Assembly (NCBI GenBank): GCA_021372775.1
Contig: JAJFTU010000030.1
Location: 1 to 58,527, forward strand
DNA: 58,527 nt
Origin: a bacterium
GTDB lineage: Bacteria > Acidobacteriota > Polarisedimenticolia > J045
Direction: 5' to 3'
The notes under the pieces are model-generated. The model had not been told where the DNA came from, searched no databases, and was given only the letters and a program-made list of their open reading frames with translations. Positions within the stretch are counted from its first letter, which is position 1, and each line of letters begins with the position of its first letter. Positions 20,283 to 28,422 of the stretch are shown here, one piece after another. The position numbers were made by a program, and so were the translations under genes.

Positions 20283-21983
20283 GTGGGCTGGTACTTGTTC
20301 GTCGTGCTCGGCTACCTGCTCGTCCTCGCCGGATTCAACTTCGTCAGGTCGCGGCAGATCAAGAACCAAGAGGACTTCATGGTCGCCGGCCGCAGCCTGT
20401 CGGTGACGACGATGGTCTTCACCCTCGTCTGCACCTGGATCGGCTCCGGCACCTTCATCGCCGGCGCGGAGTACGCCTCGCGCGCCGGATGGTCGGCCCT
20501 CTGGCAGCCGGCCGGCGCCTGGGTCGGGATCGGCGTGATCTACTTCCTCGCCGCCAAGATCCGCACCTTCGGCCAGTACACCGTCGGCGACATCCTCGAG
20601 GTCCGCTACGGCAAGTTCGCGCGCCTCTTCGGCGCCGTCGCGCTGATCATCGCCTTCACGACGATCGTCTCCTACCAGTTCCGCGCCGGCGGCTACATCC
20701 TCGCCACGGCGACGAACGGCGCGATCAACGTCGAGCTCGGCCAGACGATCACCGCGATCTTCGTCATCGCCTTCACCGCGCTCGGCGGGATGATGGCGGT
20801 GGCCCACACCGACCTGCCGAACGGCATCATCATCTGCCTCGCCTGCTGCCTCGCCGTGCCGTTCGCGGTGGCGATCGCCGGCGGGACGGCGGCGACCCAC
20901 GCCGCGCTCCCCGCGCAGCACTTCGCCGTCTTTTCCCAGGACTTCGGCGCCCACCCGGCGCTCAAGGCCGGCAGCTACTTCCTCGCCACGCTGCTGCTGC
21001 TGATGGGCGTGCAGTCGATGTACCAGAAGTTCTACTCGGCCAAGACGCCGCGCGACGCGCGCAAGGCGGTCGGCCTCTGGATCGTCGGCACGATCGTCGT
21101 CGAGACGGTCGTGATCGCGATCGCGATCTTCAGCGCCGCCCACCACTGGCCGGAACTGAAGGCGTTCGACGTCGCCGCGACGGTCAAGGCGGAGGTCGCC
21201 GACGGCAAGCTGGCGCCGGAGAAGGCGCTGGAGCGGGCGACGGCGCTGGCCCAGGACGAGGCGACGAAGGGCGCCGTCAAGCCGGAGCAGGTCGCCGCGC
21301 TGCAGACGGAGCTGGACGGCGCGTTCAAGGACAAGACGACCGCCGACCAGATCCGCGACGTCCGCGCGGGGAAGGACCCGAGCTCGATCGTCCTCGTCGC
21401 GGCGCAGGACATCGCCGGGCGCGGCGGCGCCGGACTCGTCGTCGGGCTGCTGCTGCTCGGCGCGGCGTGCGCGGTGGTGATCTCGACCGGGATGAACTAC
21501 CTCCTCTCGCCCAGCACGAACATCATCCGCGACGTCTACCAGCGGTTCATCCGGCAGGACGCCGACCAGAAGACGGTCGTCGCGCTGCAGAAGGTCTTCG
21601 TCGTCGTCCTCGGCCTCGCCGCGTTCCTGATGATCTGGGTGCCGACCCACTTCGGCTGGCGGATCTCGGTGCTCAAGTACGCCTACTTCGCCTACACGAT
21701 GTACGGCGTCTCGATCACCCCCGCGCTGCTCGCGGCCCTCTCCTGGAAGCGGGCGACGCGCGCCGGCGGCCTGGCCTCGATCGTCTCCGGCGCGGTGATG
21801 GCGCTGCTGCTCGAGCTGGTCGTGCCGTACGCCTTCCCCGGCGTGATGCAGGGGGGCGATCCGTGGGGCATCCCCTCGATTTACCCCTCGGCGATCGTCT
21901 CGATCGGCGCGTTGTTCGTCGTCAGCCTGCTGACGCCGAAGCCGACGCCGGAAGAGCTCAAGGGATTGTTCGAAGCGCAGTGA
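20283..21983 (+). CDS. Sodium/solute symporter (SSS family)
   Basis: The 566-residue inner-membrane protein has about 13 hydrophobic helices. Family features include an early FMVAGRSLS segment after TM1, CTWIGSGTFIAGAEYA in the first core helix and VQSMYQKFYSAKTPRDARK in the middle. It should couple Na+ entry to uptake of an organic solute; the substrate (sugar, amino acid, carboxylate) cannot be read. A hydrophilic, helical, Lys/Ala/Glu-rich stretch of about 80 residues (about 286-370) is inserted between two membrane helices, which is unusual for the family. GTG 20283 is set by the GAAAGGAG site. A hairpin terminator follows. Confidence 0.92.
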   Translation: MGWYLFVVLGYLLVLAGFNFVRSRQIKNQEDFMVAGRSLSVTTMVFTLVCTWIGSGTFIAGAEYASRAGWSALWQPAGAWVGIGVIYFLAAKIRTFGQYTVGDILEVRYGKFARLFGAVALIIAFTTIVSYQFRAGGYILATATNGAINVELGQTITAIFVIAFTALGGMMAVAHTDLPNGIIICLACCLAVPFAVAIAGGTAATHAALPAQHFAVFSQDFGAHPALKAGSYFLATLLLLMGVQSMYQKFYSAKTPRDARKAVGLWIVGTIVVETVVIAIAIFSAAHHWPELKAFDVAATVKAEVADGKLAPEKALERATALAQDEATKGAVKPEQVAALQTELDGAFKDKTTADQIRDVRAGKDPSSIVLVAAQDIAGRGGAGLVVGLLLLGAACAVVISTGMNYLLSPSTNIIRDVYQRFIRQDADQKTVVALQKVFVVVLGLAAFLMIWVPTHFGWRISVLKYAYFAYTMYGVSITPALLAALSWKRATRAGGLASIVSGAVMALLLELVVPYAFPGVMQGGDPWGIPSIYPSAIVSIGALFVVSLLTPKPTPEELKGLFEAQ

Positions 21984-21992
21984 TCGACGATG

Positions 21993-22026
21993 GCGGGGCC
22001 GGCGGCGAGCCGGCCCCGCGTCGTTT
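21993..22026 (+). terminator. Terminator of the symporter gene
   Basis: A perfect 11-bp stem (21993-22003 with 22009-22019) with a 5-nt loop is followed by a weak GTCGTTT tail. The convergent gene ends at 22044. Confidence 0.65.
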
Positions 22027-22043
22027 CCGGTTCGTCTTCCGTC

Positions 22044-22865
22044 TCAGTCCCGCCGTCCCTCGTCCCGACGGCGCGCGGCCGCGGTCGCCGGCCGCAGCAG
22101 ACGCACGGCGCACGACACCAGCAGCAGCAGCGCCGCGGTGAACGCGACCCAACCGATCAGGAACTGCGCGACGAACGCCCGCTCCGGCGAGCGGCCGTGG
22201 TAGATCGGCCAGGTCGCGGCGGCGAAGAGGAACGCCGCGCCGGGGGGCGCCGCGAGCAGCAGCGCGCGCGCCGCGTCGCGCAGCCGCGCCGGCAGCCGCG
22301 GCACGTCGGCCGGCCGGCAGCGCGGCGCGGTCTTCAGCCAGCGCGCGTAGGCCAGTCCGAGCGCGGCGAGCCCCAGCGCGGAGCAGATCCACTGCAGCAG
22401 GCCGCAGAGCGGCCGCGGCCCGACCAGCGGCACGTCGAAGGAACGCATTAGGAACGGCATGTAGGGGATCAGGAAACCGTCGGCGTGGGTGACCGAATCC
22501 CACAGCAGATGCGTCGCCGCGCCGACCGGAAGCGAGAGCGCCGCGCGCAGCCACCAGCCGGCGCCGCGCCGCGGGGCGTCGAGCGCCGCGCGCCAGAGCG
22601 CCTCGCGGTGCGGAGACGGGGCGATCAGCGCGAGCGGGCGGCGGACAAGCCGCTCGTGGAGCCAAAGCAGGAGCAGCCCCGCGGGGACGCAGAACAGGAA
22701 CAGGCCGGCGACGGTGTGACCGATGTGCGATTCGCTCCGCAGCCGCAGGAAATATTCGAAGTCGGGGGCCATCGCGCCGACGACGAGCGCCGGAAAGACC
22801 AGCCCCCAGCGGCGCAGCGGGCGCAGCGGCAGGACGGCGGCGGGGTGGGCGAGCGTGAACGGCAT
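22044..22865 (-). CDS. DUF4184-family integral membrane protein
   Basis: The 273-residue protein starts with the family-typical MPFTLAHPAAVLPL and continues with VVGAMAPDFEYFL, so it matches DUF4184 (pattern recognition only). About six or seven hydrophobic helices follow. The His and Asp residues in LAHP, APDFE and THLLWDSVTH recall membrane-bound metal-dependent hydrolases of the YdjM type, but no activity is established. The ATG at 22865 is preferred over the longer frame because the conserved N-terminus begins there. It is divergent from dinB, and its -10 (TACCAT, 19 nt upstream) overlaps a plus-strand TATGGT. Confidence 0.82.
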   Translation of the reverse strand: MPFTLAHPAAVLPLRPLRRWGLVFPALVVGAMAPDFEYFLRLRSESHIGHTVAGLFLFCVPAGLLLLWLHERLVRRPLALIAPSPHREALWRAALDAPRRGAGWWLRAALSLPVGAATHLLWDSVTHADGFLIPYMPFLMRSFDVPLVGPRPLCGLLQWICSALGLAALGLAYARWLKTAPRCRPADVPRLPARLRDAARALLLAAPPGAAFLFAAATWPIYHGRSPERAFVAQFLIGWVAFTAALLLLVSCAVRLLRPATAAARRRDEGRRD

Positions 22866-22883
22866 CGTCGGTCTCGACGGAAC

Positions 22884-22890
22884 TATGGTA
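22884..22890. promoter_or_regulatory. Shared symmetrical -10 between DUF4184 gene and dinB
   Basis: TATGGTA reads as TATGGT on the plus strand and TACCAT on the minus strand, so two divergent promoters could use the same base pairs. A second plus-strand candidate for dinB is GACAAT at 22994. Confidence 0.35.
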
Positions 22891-23009
22891 AGGCGCGATC
22901 CGCCGCGGACGCCCGTCGCGACGCGCCGCTTTCGGCGACGCGGCGCTCCCCGGCGCGGCGCGATTCGCGCGGCGCGGCCGCCGCGCTTGGGGCGACAATG
23001 GAGGCGCCG

Positions 23010-24194
23010 ATGGACCGGATCATCCTCCACCTCGACATGGACGCCTTCTTCGCCGCCGTCGAACAGCGCGAGCGGCCGGAGCTGCGCGGCAAGCCGGTGA
23101 TCATCGGCCGGCCCGGGCCGCGCGGCGTCGTCGCCACCTGCTCCTACGAGGCGCGGAAGTTCGGCGTCCGTTCGGCGATGCCGGCCGTGACCGCGGCGCG
23201 CCTCTGCCCGGACGGCGTCTGGGTCGCCCCGCGCTTCCATCTCTACTCCGAAACGTCGCGGCGGATTTTCGAGCTCTTCGCCGCCGCGTCGCCGATCGTC
23301 GAGCAGGTCTCGGTGGACGAGGCTTACGGCGACCTCTCCGGCCTCGCGCGCACCCTCGAGGAGGGGATCGCGATCGCCCGGCGGCTCAAGGAGGAGATCC
23401 GCGCCAGGGAGTCGCTGGCGGCGAGCGCCGGCGTCTCGTACTGCCGCTTCCTCGCCAAGATCGCCTCCGACCTCGAGAAGCCGAACGGGCTCGTGCTGCT
23501 GCGGCGCGAGGACGTGCGCGGGCGCCTCTGGACGCTGCCGGCGCGCGTCATTCCCGGCGTCGGGCCGAAGACCGCGGAGCGGCTCCAGCGGATCGGCGTC
23601 GTCACCGTCGGCGAGCTGGCCAGGGTGCCCGAGGCGCGCCTCGTCGCGGAGTTCGGCGAGCTCTGGGCGCGCCATCTCCACGAGCGGGCGCACGGGAACG
23701 ACGACACGCCGGTCGAGCCGGGGGGCGAGCGGAAGCAGGTCAGCGAGGAGCGGACCTATCTCGAGGACCTCACGACGTTCGAGCAGGTCGAGCGCGAGCT
23801 CCTGGCGCGCGCCGAGGGGGTCGCCGCCGACCTGCGGCGGCGCGGCGTGATGGCGCGGACGATCACGCTCAAGGCGCGGGACAACACCTTCCGCACGGTG
23901 ACCCGCGCGCGGACGCTCGACGAACCGGCCGACCTCGCGTCGGAGCTTCACCGCGCGGCGACGGCGCTCTACCGCGAGCGGGTCGACTTCGGCGGGCGCG
24001 GGGTGCGGCTGCTCGGGCTCGGCGCGAAGGACCTGGTCCCGGCGGCGGAGATTCCGCCGGTCCTCTTCCCCGACGAGCGGAAGGAGCGCGAGCGCCGCGT
24101 GGCCCGCGCCGCCGACGAGCTGCGGACCCGCTTCGGCAAGGACGCCGCGCGCCCGGCCCGCCTGCTCGACCCGCGCAAGAAGCCCGACGCCTGA
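23010..24194 (+). CDS. dinB: DNA polymerase IV (Y-family)
   Basis: The 394-residue protein performs translesion DNA synthesis. The palm motifs are HLDMDAFFAAVE and QVSVDEAYGDL with all three catalytic carboxylates. SAGVSYCRFLAKIASD gives the finger/thumb, IPGVGPKTAERL is the helix-hairpin-helix, and the little-finger domain runs to about residue 350. The C-terminal tail is basic and ends LLDPRKKPDA; I see no typical QLxLF clamp-binding motif, so clamp recruitment may differ. ATG 23010 has GGAGG 5 nt upstream; the ATG at 22998 would place that site inside the gene. No LexA box is evident. Confidence 0.95.
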   Translation: MDRIILHLDMDAFFAAVEQRERPELRGKPVIIGRPGPRGVVATCSYEARKFGVRSAMPAVTAARLCPDGVWVAPRFHLYSETSRRIFELFAAASPIVEQVSVDEAYGDLSGLARTLEEGIAIARRLKEEIRARESLAASAGVSYCRFLAKIASDLEKPNGLVLLRREDVRGRLWTLPARVIPGVGPKTAERLQRIGVVTVGELARVPEARLVAEFGELWARHLHERAHGNDDTPVEPGGERKQVSEERTYLEDLTTFEQVERELLARAEGVAADLRRRGVMARTITLKARDNTFRTVTRARTLDEPADLASELHRAATALYRERVDFGGRGVRLLGLGAKDLVPAAEIPPVLFPDERKERERRVARAADELRTRFGKDAARPARLLDPRKKPDA

Positions 24195-24242
24195 CGCCGA
24201 CCGTCGCGCCGGGGCCGCGCGGAAGCGGGGCGCGGCGCGGAG

Positions 24243-24248
24243 TATCAT
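24243..24248 (+). promoter_or_regulatory. -10 box for a probably leaderless CYTH mRNA
   Basis: TATCAT ends 7 nt before the ATG at 24256, and the 7 nt contain no ribosome binding site. Transcription would start at or next to the A of the start codon. Confidence 0.6.
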
Positions 24249-24255
24249 CGGCGCC

Positions 24256-24813
24256 ATGCGCGAGATCGAAGTCAAGCTGCCGCTCGAGGACGCCGACGAC
24301 GCGCGGCGACGCCTCGGCCTCGCCGGCGCCGTCGCGGAGACGCCGCGCCAGTTCGAGGACAATCGCCTCTACGACGACGCGGCCGGATCGCTCGCCGCGG
24401 CGCGGCGCATCCTGCGCCTCCGCTCGACCGCGGGCCGGCATCTCGTCACGTTCAAGGCCCCCGACGAAGGGAACTCCGGCGACGTCCGCTACAAGGTCCG
24501 CATCGAGCACCAGACGACCGTCGAGGACGCCGAGGAGTTCGACCGGCTGCTGCAGGCGCTCGGCTACCGGCCGATCTGGCGCTACCAGAAGTTCCGCCAG
24601 TCGTACCGCCTCGGCGCGGTGCACGCCGACCTCGACGAGACGCCGATCGGCGTCTACCTCGAGCTCGAGGGGCTGCCGGCCGAGATCGACGCCGCGGCCG
24701 CGGCGCTCGGCTTCGCGCCGGCCGACTACGTCGCCTCCTCCTACCGCGCCCTCTTCGAGCACCGCGGCCTCGCGGGCGACATGGTCTTCCCGCCGCACCA
24801 AGAGCGGGCGTAG
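24256..24813 (+). CDS. CYTH-domain protein (class IV adenylyl cyclase/thiamine triphosphatase-like)
   Basis: The 185-residue protein starts MREIEVKL, which contains the EIEVK (ExExK) signature of the CYTH triphosphate-tunnel superfamily. The charged strands RILRLRS, LVTFKAP and VRYKVRIEHQTTV should line the tunnel, and YLELEGLP supplies later acidic ligands. Members cleave or cyclise triphosphates (ATP to cAMP, thiamine triphosphate, inorganic triphosphate). The fold can be assigned but the substrate cannot; CyaB-type is the closest by length. It precedes murU by 58 nt and may be co-transcribed with the salvage genes. Confidence 0.87.
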   Translation: MREIEVKLPLEDADDARRRLGLAGAVAETPRQFEDNRLYDDAAGSLAAARRILRLRSTAGRHLVTFKAPDEGNSGDVRYKVRIEHQTTVEDAEEFDRLLQALGYRPIWRYQKFRQSYRLGAVHADLDETPIGVYLELEGLPAEIDAAAAALGFAPADYVASSYRALFEHRGLAGDMVFPPHQERA

Positions 24814-24871
24814 TGGCCGGCTTCGCTCCGCCCCCCCGCCGCGGCGCCACGTTCCCCGCGGAGACTCGGCG

Positions 24872-25885
24872 ATGCCGGCGGCGATGATCCTCGCCGCGGG
24901 GCTGGGGGAGCGGATGCGCCCCCTCACCGCCCGGCGGGCCAAGCCGACGCTGCCGGTCCTCGGCGCCTCCTCGCTGGCGCGCCTCGCGCGGGCCGCGCGC
25001 GCCGCGGGGGCCGACGCGCTGGCCGTCAACGCCCATCACGCCCCCGAGTCGGTCGAGGCGGAAATCGGGCGTCTCGGCCTTCCGGCGCGGCTCTACGTCG
25101 AGCGGCCGCTGATGGGCTCGGGCGGCGCCTACGACGCGCCGCGCGCCCTGCTCGGCGCCGACGACGTCTTCTTCGCCCTGAACGGCGACACGCTGCTCCA
25201 CCCGCCGCTCGCCGCGCTCGCCGCGGCGGCGCGCGCGCCGGGTCGGGGCGGAGCGTTCTTGGTCCGTCCGGGCGCCCTCCCCGGGCGCGGCTGCCTCGAG
25301 CTGCAAGGCGGCCTGTTCGCCGCGCGCCATCCGCGCGGTTCGACGCCCCCCGCGGGCGCCGAACTCGCCGACTACCTCGGCGCCGCGGCGCTGAGCCGCG
25401 CGCTGCTCGACTTCGTGCCCCGCGGCCGGCCGTCCGACTTCTTCGACGAGGTCGTGCCCGCGGCGCGCGCGGCCGGCCTCTCGTTCGCCCTCGTGCCGTT
25501 CGCCGGACCCTGCCTTGAGTTCACCTCGCCGCGCGGCTATCTCGACAACCTGCTCGCGCTCGTCGAGCGGGGCGCCGGCGCGCTCCCCGGCGGCGCCGCG
25601 GCGATCGCGCCCGGCCCGCCGCCGCGCTTCGTCCACGACGAGGCCGAGGCGGACGGCGCGGTCTTCGTCGGCCCGGCCGCGCTCGAGCGAAACGCGCGCG
25701 CCGCGCGCGGCGCGACGCTCGACCGCGCGGCGCTGCTCGAGGGGGCGGTCGTCGAAGAAGGGGCGCGGTTGACGCGGGTGATCGTCGACCGCGGCGCGCG
25801 CGTTCCCCCCGGCGCGGAATTCCACGACGGCGTCGTCTGCGCCCTTTCCGAGGACGAGCATGTCTTCCACCCCTTCGACCGCTGA
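24872..25885 (+). CDS. murU: Nucleotidyltransferase, probably MurNAc-1-phosphate uridylyltransferase
   Basis: The 337-residue protein opens with the nucleotidyltransferase signature MILAAGLGERMRPLT and AKPTLPVLG, then LMGSGGAYDAPRALLG and the metal-binding FFALNGDTLL. The C-terminal third is hydrophobic with beta-helix-like repeats. Alone it could be any NDP-sugar pyrophosphorylase. The next gene overlaps it by 26 bp and resembles AmgK. This pairing is the MurU-AmgK pathway, which turns recycled MurNAc into UDP-MurNAc and bypasses early, fosfomycin-sensitive steps of peptidoglycan synthesis. GGAG precedes ATG 24872. Length is greater than Pseudomonas MurU, due to the C-terminal extension. Confidence 0.82.
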   Translation: MPAAMILAAGLGERMRPLTARRAKPTLPVLGASSLARLARAARAAGADALAVNAHHAPESVEAEIGRLGLPARLYVERPLMGSGGAYDAPRALLGADDVFFALNGDTLLHPPLAALAAAARAPGRGGAFLVRPGALPGRGCLELQGGLFAARHPRGSTPPAGAELADYLGAAALSRALLDFVPRGRPSDFFDEVVPAARAAGLSFALVPFAGPCLEFTSPRGYLDNLLALVERGAGALPGGAAAIAPGPPPRFVHDEAEADGAVFVGPAALERNARAARGATLDRAALLEGAVVEEGARLTRVIVDRGARVPPGAEFHDGVVCALSEDEHVFHPFDR

Positions 25886-26861
25886 TTCCGTCGCCGCGCT
25901 CGCCGCGCGTTTCCGCGCCGCGGAGGCCCTCCCGCTCGCCCCCGACGCGTCCACCCGCTTCTTCGCGCGCCTCCGCTTCGCCGCGGGCGGAACGGCCGTG
26001 GCGATGATCGACGCCGCGGGGGGCGCCGCCGCGCTCGACCGGATGGCCGCGGCGAACGAGCTGCTGACGGGCGTCGGCGTGCCGGTCCCGCGGATCCTCG
26101 ACCGCGACGACGCGCTCTCCGCGCTGCTCTTCGAGGACGCGGGCGACACGCTCCTCGCCGACGCGCTGCCCCGCCTCTCCGCCGACGCGCGACGCCGCGT
26201 CTACGAGCGGGCGGCGCGGATCGCGGCGCGGATCGGCCTCGCCGGCACGCCGCTCGTCGACGGCGCGCATCCGCTTTCCCGCCCGCAGCTCGGCCGCCCC
26301 CGCCTGCGCTGGGAACTCTCGCTCTTCGCGACGCACGACGTCGCGGCGCGCCGCGGCGAAGTGGACTGGGCGCTCTTCTCCGAGCTGGGGCGCTTCTTCG
26401 ACCACCTCTGCGACGGGCTGACGCTCGGCACGGCCGAGTTGGCGCACCGCGACTTCCACGCCCGCAACCTGATGCTCGCGGCGAACGGCGGCCTCGTCGT
26501 CGTGGATTATCAGGACGCGCTCTTGGCGCCGGTCCACTACGACGTCGCCTCGCTGCTGCGCGATCCGTACGTCGAGCCGGACGCCGCGCTCTCCAAGGCC
26601 GCGGCCGCCGCCTACGCCGCGGAGCGCGGCGGTCCCGCCGACCTCGAGGCCGATCCGGACTTCGCGCTCGCCGCGCTGCAGCGGGACCTGAAGGCGATCG
26701 GCACCTACGCCAGCCAGGCGCGGCTGCTCGGGCGGGAGCGGTTCCTCGCCTCGATTCCGGCCGCGGAGCGGCTGGCGCGGCGCGCGCTCCCCGCGCTGCC
26801 GCTGGACCTGCGCGACGACGCGCGGCGGTTGCTCGACCGCCTCCGCTTCGCCGCCGACTGA
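25860..26861 (+). CDS. amgK: Aminoglycoside-phosphotransferase-fold sugar kinase, probably AmgK (MurNAc/GlcNAc anomeric kinase)
   Basis: The 333-residue kinase has the Brenner-type motif AHRDFHARNLML, with catalytic Asp and metal-binding Asn intact. The metal-binding strand is VVVDYQDALLAPVHYDVASLLRD, closely matching the AmgK phrase DFQDAxxGPxxYDLxSLLRD. It should phosphorylate the anomeric hydroxyl of MurNAc or GlcNAc in the cytoplasm and pass MurNAc-1-phosphate to MurU. Its ATG lies inside the end of murU (26-bp overlap), so translation is coupled. No ampD, nagZ or anmK is visible here. Confidence 0.85.
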   Translation: MSSTPSTADSVAALAARFRAAEALPLAPDASTRFFARLRFAAGGTAVAMIDAAGGAAALDRMAAANELLTGVGVPVPRILDRDDALSALLFEDAGDTLLADALPRLSADARRRVYERAARIAARIGLAGTPLVDGAHPLSRPQLGRPRLRWELSLFATHDVAARRGEVDWALFSELGRFFDHLCDGLTLGTAELAHRDFHARNLMLAANGGLVVVDYQDALLAPVHYDVASLLRDPYVEPDAALSKAAAAAYAAERGGPADLEADPDFALAALQRDLKAIGTYASQARLLGRERFLASIPAAERLARRALPALPLDLRDDARRLLDRLRFAAD

Positions 26862-26877
26862 CGCGCGGGCCGCGGCG

Positions 26878-27894
26878 TCAGGCCGGCCGCACGAGCCGGA
26901 TCAGTTCCGAGACGTCGTTGATCCGCTTTCCCGGTTCGGCGACGAAGCCGGCCGCCTCGCCCCACGACGAGATCTCCGCGGCCGTGTAGGTGCGCCCCGC
27001 GGGGGTCATCGCGAGCATGTTGACGGCGAAGATCGCCGCCTCGCGCGGCGACGTGCGGCCCTCTTCGATGGTCCGCTCGTGGACGACGACCGCGCCGCCC
27101 GGCGTCGTCAGCGGGAAGAGGCGCGCGAGCAGCGCCTTGTTCTCCTCGGCCGAGGAGCTGTGGACGACCTGCGAGAGGAAGATCAGGTCGAACGTCGGCA
27201 GCGTCCGCGGCGTCGGCTCGTTGTAGAAGTCCCAGACGACGTAGCGGATGCGCGACCCTTCGGGCGTCTCGGCCTGGATGCGCCGCGCGACCTCGATCGT
27301 CAGCGGCAGGTCGATCAGATAGAGCTCCGCGCCGGGGGCGCGGCGGCCGAACTCGGCGAGGTAGTGGCCCGGCCCGCCGCCGAGGTCGGCGATCCGCTCG
27401 ACGCCGAGCAGCGGCACGTGGTCCACGATCGCCGGCGCGCTGCGGTGGGAGACGGCGTACATCGCGCGGATGAAGTTCTCGTTCTGGCGCGGATCGTCGA
27501 GGTTGGCTCGGTCGGCCAGCCGCTCCGGCAACGGCCGGCGGCGCACGATCTCCTCGAGGAACGCCCAGCGCTGGAAGAGACGGTTGCGGTGGCGCAGCGA
27601 CGCGACGAGGTGCGACGGCGCGTCCTCGACGAGCAGCGGCTCGTAGTCGGGGTGGTTGCGGTAGACGCCGCCCTTCTTGACGACGAAGCCGATCGACGTC
27701 AGCGCGTCGAGCAGGATCTCGGCGCCGCGCGCCGTGCCGCCGATCGTCCGCGCGACCGCCTCCGCCGTCGCGCCGTTCCCGCGCAGCGCCTCGAAGAGCG
27801 ACAGCTCGGCGGCGGCGAGGAGGATCTTCGCCTCCATGAATCCCGACGCGACCTGGTTGATCCGTTCCGCGGCCCGCTTCCCGGCGTCGTCCAT
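26878..27894 (-). CDS. SAM-dependent O-methyltransferase with N-terminal dimerisation domain
   Basis: The 338-residue protein has a winged-helix dimerisation domain (about residues 10-100; INQVASGFMEAKILLAAAEL) and a class I methyltransferase fold. SAM binding is seen in IADLGGGPGHYLAEF, followed by LYLIDLPLTIEVARR and a VVHERTIEEG strand. This is the architecture of plant-type and carotenoid or antibiotic O-methyltransferases (hydroxyneurosporene methyltransferase family). The substrate is unknown and no biosynthetic cluster is nearby. ATG 27894 has GGAAAGGAG about 9 nt upstream, and GATAAT lies 29 nt upstream. Confidence 0.88.
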   Translation of the reverse strand: MDDAGKRAAERINQVASGFMEAKILLAAAELSLFEALRGNGATAEAVARTIGGTARGAEILLDALTSIGFVVKKGGVYRNHPDYEPLLVEDAPSHLVASLRHRNRLFQRWAFLEEIVRRRPLPERLADRANLDDPRQNENFIRAMYAVSHRSAPAIVDHVPLLGVERIADLGGGPGHYLAEFGRRAPGAELYLIDLPLTIEVARRIQAETPEGSRIRYVVWDFYNEPTPRTLPTFDLIFLSQVVHSSSAEENKALLARLFPLTTPGGAVVVHERTIEEGRTSPREAAIFAVNMLAMTPAGRTYTAAEISSWGEAAGFVAEPGKRINDVSELIRLVRPA

Positions 27895-27923
27895 CGTCCT
27901 GTCTCCTTTCCGCGTCGCCCGGA

Positions 27924-27929
27924 ATTATC
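27924..27929 (-). promoter_or_regulatory. -10 box of the methyltransferase gene
   Basis: On the minus strand GATAAT stands 29 nt before the ATG and is followed by the GGAAAGGAG ribosome binding site. It separates this gene from the cobalamin operon upstream. Confidence 0.5.
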
Positions 27930-27962
27930 CCAGAACGGCGGCGCGGCGGAGCGGGCGGCGCG

Positions 27963-28391
27963 TCAGAGTTCCGCGAGAATCCGGCGCGCCGACTCGATCG
28001 CCCGGGGACAGACGGTCGCGAACAGCCCGGAGGAACGCGCCGTCTCGAACCCCTCCGGCGTGTTCACGTCCACGCCGAGCAGGGCGTTGCACTCCGTCGC
28101 GCCGTTCTCTTCGCGGAACCGCTCGAGGAAGCGGCGCGACAAGGCCATCGTCCGCTCGCGCGCCGCGGCGTCTCCCGGCGCGCGCATCCCGTGGCGCAGG
28201 CCGATCACGAGCAGAGCGCCGACGACCGCGCCGCAGACCGATCCGCTGCGCGCGATCCCGGCGCCGAACGGGTTGGCGATCCGCAGCGCGACGGACAGGT
28301 CTACGCCGAGTTCCTCGGCGAACGGCGCCACGACGGCCTGGCAGCAGTTGAGCCCTTGGTCTTTCTGGGCGAGAGGGTCGGGGTTCGTCAC
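27963..28391 (-). CDS. C_GCAxxG_C_C family cysteine-rich protein
   Basis: The 142-residue protein carries the family pattern in order: NCCQAVVAPFAEELG, FGAGIARSGSVCGAVVGAL (glycine-rich, single Cys), a later Cys in ATECNALLG, and FATVCPRAIE near the end. The conserved cysteines suggest a bound metal or redox role, but the function of the family is unknown to me. The GTG start at 28391 has GAGGA 8 nt upstream. It sits 31 nt after the cobalamin permease gene on the same strand, so it is probably the last gene of that operon. Confidence 0.82.
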   Translation of the reverse strand: MTNPDPLAQKDQGLNCCQAVVAPFAEELGVDLSVALRIANPFGAGIARSGSVCGAVVGALLVIGLRHGMRAPGDAAARERTMALSRRFLERFREENGATECNALLGVDVNTPEGFETARSSGLFATVCPRAIESARRILAEL

Positions 28392-28422
28392 GGACAGTCC
28401 TCTTCGGCGGGCGGGGGCGGGG

